Of a stretch of 5,683 nt of DNA, positions 1-5,683 are shown in pieces. The notes beneath the pieces are model-generated. The model saw only the letters and a program-made list of their open reading frames with translations. It was not told the DNA's origin and made no database searches. This DNA comes from Lachnospiraceae bacterium (GTDB lineage Bacteria; Bacillota_A; Clostridia; Lachnospirales; Lachnospiraceae): the NCBI GenBank assembly GCA_017620345.1, contig JAFZQP010000130.1, forward strand, positions 1 to 5,683, written 5' to 3'. The position numbers and the translations under genes are program-made. The first letter of the stretch is position 1. The number at the start of each line of letters is the position of its first letter.

Positions 1-1093
1 ACATAGCCATGTTCTGCTGTACCTGCATTGCGATCATCTTCGTTGCTTCACGAAGGTCATTATGTACACGCTGGAACGCTGCCACAACCTGCGGGTCGAA
101 CTGAATACCCGCACCCTGTGTGATGATGTTGTACGCTTCCTCATGCGTCTTTGCCTTCTTGTAGCTTCTCTCGGCAACAAGTCCGTCGTAAACATCGGCA
201 ACAGCCAGTATCCTTGCAAGTATCGGGATATTTGCACCTGCCAGTCTGTCGGGATATCCGTTCCCGTCAACCCTCTCATGATGGTACTTGGCCATCTGGA
301 ACGAGTAATACAGGAACTTGTTGTTAGGCAGCAGATATGCATATTTCTGTATAGCGTTTGCCGCCATCGTCGTATGCGATTTCATGAGTGCGAACTCTTC
401 GTCCGTATACTTACCGACCTTGGACAGAACGGCATCGGGAACACCGATCTTACCCATGTCATGAAGCCTTGAACTAAGAAGTATGAGTTCAAAATCATTG
501 GGGTCTATCCCGTAATTGACGCCGGACAGGAGCATCTCCTTGAGGAGTATCTCCATGTACTTGGACACACAGATACAATGCATTCCGGTGTACGGATCCT
601 TCTGTGAGATCAGGTCGGTGATGATACCGATGATGAAATACTCAAGGTTCATCGCGTTTCTGGTCTGCATCGTCGCAGTCTGCTTCAGCTGGTTATTGTA
701 TGTGTCCATCTGCGACTTATAATCAAGCACGTCGGACTGCAGTTCCATACGCTTGCGAAGAAGGTCCGGAATGATCGGTTTACGGATAAAATCAACGCCT
801 CCGAGTCTGTACGCCTCCATCTCGGTAGTATTTTCCTTGTCACCCGACAGGAACATGACTGGGATGTTCTTCGTCTTTTCACTCGTTTTAAGACGCATTA
901 TAAAATCAAATCCGTTGATACCGGGCATCGCTACATCAAGCAGGATGAAATCCGGCATTATCGTTGACTTCGCCAGTCTCTGAAGTGCCGCTTTCGGATT
1001 ATTGATGTCTATGATCCTGTACTGCTTCTCGAGCGCTCTCTTCGCTACAAGAAGCTCTGTATCATTATCGTCAATGATCATTATCGTATACAT
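1..1093 (-). CDS. REC-HD-GYP response regulator, predicted cyclic-di-GMP phosphodiesterase (3' end cut by window edge)
   Basis: Reading back from the ATG at 1093-1091 gives 364 residues with no stop before the window edge. Residues 1-120 are a receiver domain: acidic pair D8/D9, phospho-acceptor D53 (in LLDVAMPG), S83 and K105 before P106. Residues 115-150 form a polar helical linker. An HD-GYP domain follows: H172 (DPYTGMH), H211-D212 with K215 (HDMGKIGVPD), H240, H271-H272-E273, the GYP signature (DGNGYP, 276-281) and D300 (VADVYD). These are the metal and catalytic residues of the family, which hydrolyses cyclic-di-GMP; phosphorylation of D53 presumably controls output. V275 replaces the Trp common before DGxGYP. 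A helical, Gln/Met-rich tail (about 345-364) runs past the usual domain end. The start overlaps the hisA end by 13 bases and has a clear ribosome binding site, AGAGGAGA at 1108-1101. It is the last visible gene of the operon. The family call is firm; substrate and partner kinase are unknown. Confidence 0.93.
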   Translation of the reverse strand, partial: MYTIMIIDDNDTELLVAKRALEKQYRIIDINNPKAALQRLAKSTIMPDFILLDVAMPGINGFDFIMRLKTSEKTKNIPVMFLSGDKENTTEMEAYRLGGVDFIRKPIIPDLLRKRMELQSDVLDYKSQMDTYNNQLKQTATMQTRNAMNLEYFIIGIITDLISQKDPYTGMHCICVSKYMEILLKEMLLSGVNYGIDPNDFELILLSSRLHDMGKIGVPDAVLSKVGKYTDEEFALMKSHTTMAANAIQKYAYLLPNNKFLYYSFQMAKYHHERVDGNGYPDRLAGANIPILARILAVADVYDGLVAERSYKKAKTHEEAYNIITQGAGIQFDPQVVAAFQRVHNDLREATKMIAMQVQQNMAM

Positions 1094-1851
1094 CTGATGA
1101 TCTCCTCTATGTTCAAACTGCCGCCAAATATATCCAGTCGTGAACCGACCGTAAAATCAACCCTGTTATTACCTGTCTCCTTAAGGCGTCTGATATCGTC
1201 ATAAGAAGATATACCGCCTGCATAGCAGACCGTGTGACCTGCTGTACCAAGCAGACTTATAAGTTCCTCATCGATGCCGGATGACCTGCCCTCGGAATCT
1301 ACCGCGTGAACGAGAAACTCTGCGCAGTACTCACCCAGCCTGTCAAACAGTGCTTTATCAACTGTCTCATCGGATATGGTCTGCCACCTGTTCGTTGTTA
1401 CATGATACTTACCATCGACGCACTTACAACTCAGGTCTATAACTATCCTATCCTCTCCGACGGCTCCTGCAAGCTTCCTCAGGTTATCCATGTCAACATG
1501 GCCGTCGCGGAAAATATAACTGGTTACTATCACATGAGAGGCTCCCGCGTCAAGGAAAAATGATGCGTTATCCGCATTGATCCCGCCGCCTGCCATAAGT
1601 CCGCCGGGAAAAGCCGTAAGCGCCGACAGCGCCTGGGCTTTTGAAGCCTCATAGTACTGTGAATCTTTCGAATTCAGTATTATAACATGACCTCCCTTAA
1701 GGTCATGGTCTCTGTATAACTTTGCATAATATGCGGCGTCCTTTTCGGAAACAAAGTTCTCTTTGGCACGGTCGCCGTCATCTCTCAGCGTTGAGCCGAC
1801 TATCTGCTTGACTTTTCCGTTATGAATGTCGATGCAAGGGCGGAAATTCAT
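1081..1851 (-). CDS. hisA: Eukaryotic-type HisA (ProFAR isomerase, HIS6-like)
   Basis: This is a 256-residue TIM-barrel isomerase. It converts ProFAR to PRFAR, the fourth step of histidine biosynthesis, in the cytoplasm. It matches the yeast HIS6 branch as I remember it, not the usual bacterial HisA: CIDIHNGKVKQIVG (6-19), NFVSEKDAAYYAKLY (32-46), HVIVTSYIF (106-114), VIDLSC (137-142), WQTISD (156-161), YAGGISSYDD (210-219) and GSRLDIFGG (236-244). The likely acid/base pair is D8 at the end of the first strand and D139 in VIDLSC. Phosphate-binding glycines are at 88-90, 212-213 and 236. Length fits the family and both termini look complete. It starts 2 bases after the dapB stop, with GGAAGG at 1863-1858 as ribosome binding site, and its end overlaps the next gene. 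No other his gene is in the window. The family assignment is strong; the horizontal origin discussed under findings is inference. Confidence 0.95.
   Translation of the reverse strand: MNFRPCIDIHNGKVKQIVGSTLRDDGDRAKENFVSEKDAAYYAKLYRDHDLKGGHVIILNSKDSQYYEASKAQALSALTAFPGGLMAGGGINADNASFFLDAGASHVIVTSYIFRDGHVDMDNLRKLAGAVGEDRIVIDLSCKCVDGKYHVTTNRWQTISDETVDKALFDRLGEYCAEFLVHAVDSEGRSSGIDEELISLLGTAGHTVCYAGGISSYDDIRRLKETGNNRVDFTVGSRLDIFGGSLNIEEIIRCIR
1101..1108 (-). promoter_or_regulatory. Ribosome binding site of the REC-HD-GYP gene, inside hisA
   Basis: AGAGGAGA lies 7 bases before the ATG at 1093-1091. It fixes the start of the response regulator even though both site and start lie within the last codons of hisA, which suggests translational coupling. 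Confidence 0.8.
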
Positions 1852-1853
1852 CT

Positions 1854-2609
1854 CTAGCCTTCCAGCACGTCGCTCATATCATACATTCCCGGACCCTTCC
1901 CGGCAACATATTTTGCGGCCTCGACCGCACCCTTGGCAAATACAGCTCTTGAATAAGCGCTGTGACTGAACGTTATCACTTCATCGGTTCCCGCGAATAT
2001 GACATCATGATCTCCGACAATGGTACCGCCGCGGACAGCGGATATACCTATCTCCGTGTCAGGGCGAAGCATCCTGCGGCTGCTCCTGTCAAACACATAA
2101 TCCTTCCTCTTTGACAGTCCGTCGTTGATCGAATCGGCAAGTGCAAGTGCGGTTCCTGAAGGCGCATCAAGCTTCGTTCTGTGATGTTTCTCGACTATCT
2201 CGATATCAAATCCTGCCTCGGCAAGCCTTGCTGAATTTTCTTTTAATATCTTCTGAATGATGTTGATCCCGAGAGACATGTTAGCGGACTTGAACATCGC
2301 AACATCCTTCGAAGCATCGTTAAGCTTTGCAAGCGTTTCTTCGGAAAGCCCGGTCGTACATTCCACAAGGGGGATCTTGTGCTGTCTGCACCAGTCGATG
2401 ACTTTGTCTACCGCCGATGCATGTCCGAAATCAACGACAACATCCGCATCTCCTGCCTTGTCTATACTGTCTACGACCGGAAAAGAAGCTGCTGCTTCCG
2501 TGTTGATATCCACTCCGGTCACTATCTCAATATTTGCATCATCGGCAACGATCTGTGCGATCATCCTGCCCATACGGCCGTTACAGCCGTGCATGATCAT
2601 CCTTACCAT
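1854..2609 (-). CDS. dapB: 4-hydroxy-tetrahydrodipicolinate reductase (DapB)
   Basis: A 251-residue cytoplasmic enzyme that reduces the DapA product, using NAD(P)H, to tetrahydrodipicolinate in lysine and diaminopimelate synthesis. The N-terminal Rossmann fold shows the GCNGRMG loop (8-14) and D34 at the end of the second strand, where the cofactor ribose is usually read. The substrate domain carries the family signature: E140, H142-H143, K146 and DAPSGT (148-153), so the catalytic His and Lys are present. Other conserved blocks are SANMSLGIN (108-116) and RGGTIVGDHDV (193-203). ECTTG (83-87) stands where many homologues have xGTTG, a small variation. Length is slightly below the E. coli enzyme, and no domain is missing. 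The start ATG shares one base with the dapA stop (TAATG), typical of coupled translation. A second Met at codon 4 is possible, but the overlap favours the first. There is only a weak GGGGTG site upstream, consistent with reinitiation after dapA. Confidence 0.97.
   Translation of the reverse strand: MVRMIMHGCNGRMGRMIAQIVADDANIEIVTGVDINTEAAASFPVVDSIDKAGDADVVVDFGHASAVDKVIDWCRQHKIPLVECTTGLSEETLAKLNDASKDVAMFKSANMSLGINIIQKILKENSARLAEAGFDIEIVEKHHRTKLDAPSGTALALADSINDGLSKRKDYVFDRSSRRMLRPDTEIGISAVRGGTIVGDHDVIFAGTDEVITFSHSAYSRAVFAKGAVEAAKYVAGKGPGMYDMSDVLEG
1858..1863 (-). promoter_or_regulatory. Ribosome binding site of hisA, inside the dapB 3' end
   Basis: GGAAGG sits 6 bases before the hisA ATG at 1851-1849, across the last codons of dapB. 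It supports this start and coupling to dapB translation. Confidence 0.7.
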
Positions 2610-3493
2610 TACAGCACCCCGTACTCTTCCATTGCCTTCCTGAGGATCTCGGCATTCTCAGGCTCCATTTCACGAAGAGGACGACGGAGTACGCCTCTGT
2701 CTCTTCCCTGAAGTTCCATAGCCTTTTTGACGGGTATCGGATTTACTTCACAGAACAGCGCGTTGCAAAGCGGTATCGCATCAAGCTGTCTTTTTGCGGC
2801 AAGCATCGGATCATTATCGAAGAATGCCTGGCATATGTCATGTGTCTTGCGAGGCGCAACGTTCGAAAGTACGGATATGACTCCGAGACCTCCGAGTGCG
2901 AGTATCGGTACTATCTGATCATCATTTCCCGAATACAGTTCTATCTTGTCACCGCACAGGCTCATGAGCTTGGCGATCTGTGAGATGTTGCCTGAAGCTT
3001 CCTTGATGCCCACGATGTTCGGAACCGTCTCAACAAGTGTTGCTGCAGTCTGCGGCATTATATTGCATCCGGTCCTTCCCGGAACATTGTACAGGATCAT
3101 CGGAAGCTTAACGCTGTTAGCTACCATCGTAAAGTGCTCGATCAGACCCTTCTGTGTTGACTTGTTGTAGTAAGGTGTTACGACAAGAAGTGCATCTACT
3201 CCGTATTTTTCTGCCTCCTGCGACAGATATATGGCTGTCTCGGTACAGTTGGATCCTGTTCCTGCGATGACCGGTATCCTGTGATCCACCACCTCTGTAC
3301 AGAATTTGATGCAGTCAAGATGTTCCTCATGTGACAGACATGAAGCCTCACCTGTTGTTCCGCATACTACGATCGCATCGGTACCGTTTTCTATCTGGTA
3401 CTCGATCTGCTCCCTGAACTTATCGTAATCAACCTCGCCGTTTGCAAGGAAAGGTGTACATATTGCTACGGCTGCTCCTTTAAAAACCGACAT
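2609..3493 (-). CDS. dapA: 4-hydroxy-tetrahydrodipicolinate synthase (DapA)
   Basis: A 294-residue TIM-barrel aldolase that condenses pyruvate with aspartate semialdehyde, the first committed step to diaminopimelate (peptidoglycan) and lysine. Visible catalytic features: pyruvate-binding CGTTGE (44-49) with T46 and T47, Y109 in TPYYNK, Y135 in LYNVPGRTG with R140 for the semialdehyde carboxylate, and Schiff-base K164 in GIKEASG. Length matches the family and both ends look complete. Of the E. coli lysine-inhibition residues, the two His (H55, H58) and the Asn (N82) are kept, but the position of E84 is T86, so feedback inhibition may be weak or absent, as in many Gram-positive enzymes. The start is fixed by a near-perfect GGAGGAG site 7 bases upstream. 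The gene follows the CheX-like gene by 29 bases and overlaps dapB by one base. The gap before it is too short for a lysine riboswitch, and I see no terminator there, so it is probably read from the promoter at 4456-4484. Confidence 0.98.
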   Translation of the reverse strand: MSVFKGAAVAICTPFLANGEVDYDKFREQIEYQIENGTDAIVVCGTTGEASCLSHEEHLDCIKFCTEVVDHRIPVIAGTGSNCTETAIYLSQEAEKYGVDALLVVTPYYNKSTQKGLIEHFTMVANSVKLPMILYNVPGRTGCNIMPQTAATLVETVPNIVGIKEASGNISQIAKLMSLCGDKIELYSGNDDQIVPILALGGLGVISVLSNVAPRKTHDICQAFFDNDPMLAAKRQLDAIPLCNALFCEVNPIPVKKAMELQGRDRGVLRRPLREMEPENAEILRKAMEEYGVL

Positions 3494-3500
3494 TTTTCAT

Positions 3501-3507
3501 CTCCTCC
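3501..3507 (-). promoter_or_regulatory. Strong ribosome binding site of dapA
   Basis: GGAGGAG, with 7 bases to the ATG at 3493-3491, is the best Shine-Dalgarno sequence in the window. It sits in the 29-base gap after the CheX-like gene and suggests that dapA is translated independently and strongly. Confidence 0.85.
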
Positions 3508-3522
3508 GTTTATCCTAAACTG

Positions 3523-4413
3523 TTATGATTCGCTTGATGCCTTACCGAGACTTACGATCCAGTCAAGCGGCTGCTGATTGATGAAGATCGGGACCACCAC
3601 AACGACTGATCCGTTTATCTCAATTGGTTCCTTGGACAGTGTCGGCGGCATAAGGTTCAGTTCCATTCCCTTGCTGCTCATCTCTGTCGTAAACAATCCG
3701 TCACAGATGTTGATGAACTCACCGACCGAATCAAGCGCATTGATATCCACCGCATCAAAGAACTGTTTTGCAAACGCTTCCGCTATTGCAAGTATACCCT
3801 TGTCATCTCCGGCAAATGCCATCCTGACATTGTAATCTCCGACTATCTCCTGCATGGCTACGGCACCCGTTCTGTAATTGGATGTCTTGTATCCGCGCCT
3901 GAGGGAAATATCATCCGACGCAAGACGATTGATGCATCTGAAAGTCACTGCCATCAGATCAATGACCGGTCCGTCGGGCAACTCCGGCAAAAACAGCGGC
4001 AGTATCCTGTCGACATCACCGGACTTGATGGCCTCCATATCGGAGAAAGTAAAACCGTTTTCTTTTTTGTAATAATCAAGCGAACTCTCTATCTGTTCCA
4101 GTGTCAGTATTTCCTTATCAACGGCACACTGACAGAATCTCATATACTCATTGCCCTGAAGTGCAAGAAGCCTCTCCACCTGAACTTCGGAAAGATATCC
4201 GAGGGAAACGGCGATATCGCCAAACTTCCTGTCAAGCTGCTGCTGCTTCAGATTGACTTCATCCGCCTGCTCGTTAGTCATGAGCTTTTCGGATACGGCA
4301 ATGAGGCCAAGCTTGACTCTCGTTCTGTCAAGGAGCATCTTGATGCTCAGAAATTCATCCTCGGTTATCGTCTTTTTCTTAACAAGATAATTCCCAAAAA
4401 TATTCGCAAACAT
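3523..4413 (-). CDS. MshEN-like repeat protein with C-terminal CheX-like phosphatase domain
   Basis: A 296-residue protein without signal peptide or membrane segment, so probably cytoplasmic. Residues 6-121 are four gap-free repeats of 29 residues (starts at 6, 35, 64, 93), each with a small-hydrophobic pair and an [ST]xxx[EQ]-like helix start (T17, T46, S75, T104). Residues 34-57 and 63-86 resemble the 24-residue MshEN motif. About 145-293 is a CheC/CheX/FliY-type domain: D228-x3-E232-x2-N235 is its phosphatase signature, and P256-P257 follow at the expected distance. CheX-family proteins remove phosphate from CheY-like receiver domains. Only one signature is present, as in CheX and unlike CheC, which has two. 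The start has GAGGTG 5 bases upstream and is the first gene after the promoter. Genes downstream are dapA, dapB, hisA and a REC-HD-GYP regulator; the receiver of the last is a plausible substrate. The CheX-like call is fairly firm; cyclic-di-GMP binding and partner are inference. Confidence 0.8.
   Translation of the reverse strand: MFANIFGNYLVKKKTITEDEFLSIKMLLDRTRVKLGLIAVSEKLMTNEQADEVNLKQQQLDRKFGDIAVSLGYLSEVQVERLLALQGNEYMRFCQCAVDKEILTLEQIESSLDYYKKENGFTFSDMEAIKSGDVDRILPLFLPELPDGPVIDLMAVTFRCINRLASDDISLRRGYKTSNYRTGAVAMQEIVGDYNVRMAFAGDDKGILAIAEAFAKQFFDAVDINALDSVGEFINICDGLFTTEMSSKGMELNLMPPTLSKEPIEINGSVVVVVPIFINQQPLDWIVSLGKASSES
4051..4398 (-). repeat. Four tandem 29-residue (87-base) protein repeats, MshEN-like
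   Basis: The repeat units cover residues 6-34, 35-63, 64-92 and 93-121 of the CheX-like protein with no insertion or deletion between them. Aligned positions include F/L at 1 (F6, L35, F64, F93), G or C at 2, L/A then V at 5-6 (L10V11, A39V40, A68V69, A97V98), a hydrophobic at 11 (I16, M45, L74, L103) and T/S at 12. The similarity is at protein level, not DNA level, so this is an old duplication. Confidence 0.75.
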
Positions 4414-4418
4414 ACCTT

Positions 4419-4424
4419 CACCTC
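4419..4424 (-). promoter_or_regulatory. Ribosome binding site of the CheX-like gene
   Basis: GAGGTG lies 5 bases before the ATG at 4413-4411, in the predicted 36-base leader. It supports this start over internal Met codons. Confidence 0.7.
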
Positions 4425-4432
4425 AAATCATC

Positions 4433-4445
4433 GGGGGCTGACCCC
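4433..4445 (-). promoter_or_regulatory. GC-rich hairpin in the predicted 5' leader
   Basis: On the minus strand GGGG (4445-4442), loop TCAG, CCCC (4437-4434) can form a short, stable hairpin starting a few bases after the predicted transcription start near 4449. GATGAT occurs on both sides (4452-4447 and 4432-4427). No T run follows, so it is not a standard intrinsic terminator. A 5'-proximal hairpin may protect mRNA or serve a regulator; neither is shown. Confidence 0.4.
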
Positions 4446-4455
4446 TATCATCAGT

Positions 4456-4484
4456 ATTATACAGTAAAGAATACGAATTGTCTT
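4456..4484 (-). promoter_or_regulatory. Sigma-70/sigma-A-type promoter for the CheX-dapA-dapB-hisA-REC/HD-GYP operon
   Basis: The -10 box is a perfect TATAAT (4461-4456). Exactly 17 bases upstream is AAGACA (4484-4479), matching TTGACA at four of six positions. The surroundings are AT-rich. The predicted start is near 4449, giving a leader of about 36 bases before the CheX-like ATG. The promoter begins 5 bases after the typA stop, so the operon can be transcribed separately from typA. Confidence 0.75.
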
Positions 4485-4489
4485 TAAAT

Positions 4490-5683
4490 TTATTGATCTT
4501 TCTTCTGCGCGAACGCCGCACGCTTTCGAAGCGTGGGATCAAGTATCTTCTTGCGGATCCGGAGGCTCTCGGGCGTGATCTCCAGCAGTTCATCCGTGTC
4601 TATGAATTCAAGTGCCTGTTCAAGAGACAGGATCTTTGGCGGAGATAAGCGCAGCGCATCATCTGATCCCGATGCTCTCGTGTTGGTAAGGTGCTTACTT
4701 TTGCAGACGTTGATCTCCACGTCCTCAGTTTTTCCGGTCTGTCCGATCACCATCCCGGCATAAACTTTTTCGCCCGCTCCTATGAACAATACTCCTCGCT
4801 CCTGTGCCTGGAACAGTCCGTATGTAACGGATTCGCCTGTCTCGAACGATATGATGCTGCCCTGTTTTCTGAACTGTATATCGCCCTTGTACGGAGCATA
4901 TTCATCAAAGATCGTATTGATGATACCTTCACCCTTTGTATCGGTCATGAACTCACCGCGGTATCCGATAAGGCCTCTTGCCGGGATCGAGAACTCAAGT
5001 CTCTGGTAACCGCCCGTTATCGGTGTCATGTTCTGAAGTTCGCCCTTGCGGCTTCCGAGTTTTTCTATAACGGCACCCGCAAGCGACTCGGGGACATCGA
5101 TATACGCGATCTCCATCGGCTCGCACTTGCGGCCTTTGGAATCTTCCCTGTACAGTACTTCGGCCTTGCTCACCGCAAATTCGTAACCTTCACGGCGCAT
5201 ATTCTCTATCAGGACTGACAGATGCAGTTCGCCTCTTCCGGACACCTTGAATGAATCCGTTGAATCGGTCTCTTCAACGCGAAGCGATACATCCGTATTA
5301 AGTTCACGGAACAGCCTGTCCCTAAGATGCCTTGATGTCACGAATTTTCCCTCCTGTCCCGCAAGAGGTGAATCGTTGACCATGAAGTTCATCGATATCG
5401 TAGGCTCGGATATCTTCTGGAACGGGATGGGTTCTATGTGCTCCGGATCGCATATCGTATCGCCGATATGAATGTCGGAGATTCCCGAGATCGCTACGAT
5501 AGATCCGACCGTTGCTTCCTTGACGTTTACCTTGTTAAGGCCGTCATATTCATACAATGCGCTGACCTTAACGCGTGTGAGCTTGTCCGGTTCGTGATGG
5601 TTTACGATCGCAACATCCTGGTTGATCCTGATCGTTCCGTTGCTTACCTTGCCGACACCGATCCTTCCGACATATTCGTTGTA
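4490..5683 (-). CDS. typA: TypA/BipA translational GTPase, C-terminal two thirds (5' end cut by window edge)
   Basis: The frame is open from the right edge to the TAA at 4492-4490, giving 397 residues. The first ATG in view (5557) is internal, because 42 residues upstream of it already match TypA (YNEYVGRIGVGKV at the edge). TypA is usually a little over 600 residues, so the GTPase domain with its P-loop lies outside. Present are the domain II beta-barrel (about 1-100), the EF-G-like domain III with EGKFVTSRHLRDRL, DVSLRVEETD and SGRGELHLSVLIENMRREG, the domain V-like part (GYRGEFMTDTKGEG), and the TypA-specific C-terminal domain with LTNTRASGSDDALRLSPP. That domain helps bind the ribosome A site. 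TypA acts in 50S subunit assembly and stress or cold adaptation. It is cytoplasmic. No T-rich terminator follows the stop, so read-through into the downstream operon is possible. Nothing looks broken in the part seen. Confidence 0.97.
   Translation of the reverse strand, partial: YNEYVGRIGVGKVSNGTIRINQDVAIVNHHEPDKLTRVKVSALYEYDGLNKVNVKEATVGSIVAISGISDIHIGDTICDPEHIEPIPFQKISEPTISMNFMVNDSPLAGQEGKFVTSRHLRDRLFRELNTDVSLRVEETDSTDSFKVSGRGELHLSVLIENMRREGYEFAVSKAEVLYREDSKGRKCEPMEIAYIDVPESLAGAVIEKLGSRKGELQNMTPITGGYQRLEFSIPARGLIGYRGEFMTDTKGEGIINTIFDEYAPYKGDIQFRKQGSIISFETGESVTYGLFQAQERGVLFIGAGEKVYAGMVIGQTGKTEDVEINVCKSKHLTNTRASGSDDALRLSPPKILSLEQALEFIDTDELLEITPESLRIRKKILDPTLRKRAAFAQKKDQ

Noticed and set aside
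62..472. Plus-strand open frame of 136 residues
   Set aside because: It lies opposite the intact HD-GYP coding frame, has no family-like motifs and is Cys-rich in a haphazard way, so it is a shadow frame.
2600..2609. Alternative dapB start at the second Met (codon 4)
   Set aside because: The first ATG overlaps the dapA stop as TAATG, a common coupled arrangement, and leaves the usual short lead before the Rossmann strand.
3494..3522. Separate promoter or lysine riboswitch for dapA
   Set aside because: The gap is 29 bases. A TAGGAT-like -10 has no acceptable -35 (GCATCA at 17 bases), and an L-box needs well over 100 bases.
4433..4445. GGGG-TCAG-CCCC hairpin as the typA terminator
   Set aside because: The stem is only about four pairs, no T run follows on the minus strand, and it lies downstream of a strong promoter, so a leader element is more likely.
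4691..5218. Plus-strand open frame of 175 residues
   Set aside because: It is fully antisense to conserved typA sequence, and I recognise no domain or good ribosome binding site, so it is best explained as a shadow of typA codon use.
4490..5557. TypA starting at the ATG at 5557 as a complete 355-residue gene
   Set aside because: The same frame stays open to the window edge and the 42 residues before this Met match TypA domain II, so the Met is internal and the gene is truncated by the window.

Overview
The window is 5,683 bases with all six recognisable genes on the minus strand, so the biological order runs from high to low coordinates. It most resembles a Gram-positive anaerobe of the Clostridia, probably Lachnospiraceae. 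This is inferred from protein flavour (TypA, DapA, DapB), strong GGAGG-type ribosome binding sites, moderate GC, chemotaxis/HD-GYP signalling genes and a eukaryotic-type HisA. No rRNA or marker gene settles it.

Layout in transcription order: (1) the C-terminal two thirds of TypA/BipA, a ribosome-associated GTPase, cut by the right edge (4490-5683). (2) A 76-base gap with a good sigma-70-type promoter (AAGACA, 17 bases, TATAAT) and a small GC-rich hairpin in the predicted leader. (3) A 296-residue protein with four exact 29-residue N-terminal repeats and a C-terminal CheX-like phosphatase domain (3523-4413). (4) dapA (2609-3493) and (5) dapB (1854-2609), the first two committed steps of lysine/diaminopimelate synthesis. 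(6) hisA of the eukaryotic HIS6 type (1081-1851). (7) A REC-HD-GYP response regulator, predicted cyclic-di-GMP phosphodiesterase, cut by the left edge (1-1093).

Genes 3 to 7 look like one operon: after the promoter the junctions are +29, -1, +2 and -13 bases, with no terminator visible. It mixes two themes. The centre is amino-acid biosynthesis (dapA, dapB, hisA). The ends are signalling: a CheX-like phosphatase and a REC-HD-GYP protein. The most interesting point is that the repeats of the CheX-like protein fit the spacing and much of the consensus of the MshEN cyclic-di-GMP-binding motif (two 24-residue motifs with a 5-residue spacer). The operon may therefore encode both a reader and a degrader of cyclic-di-GMP, and both a REC domain and a phosphatase able to reset it. 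That functional link is inference; the domain signatures are visible in the sequence.

No tRNA, rRNA, CRISPR array, insertion sequence or lysine riboswitch was seen. No gap exceeds 76 bases.
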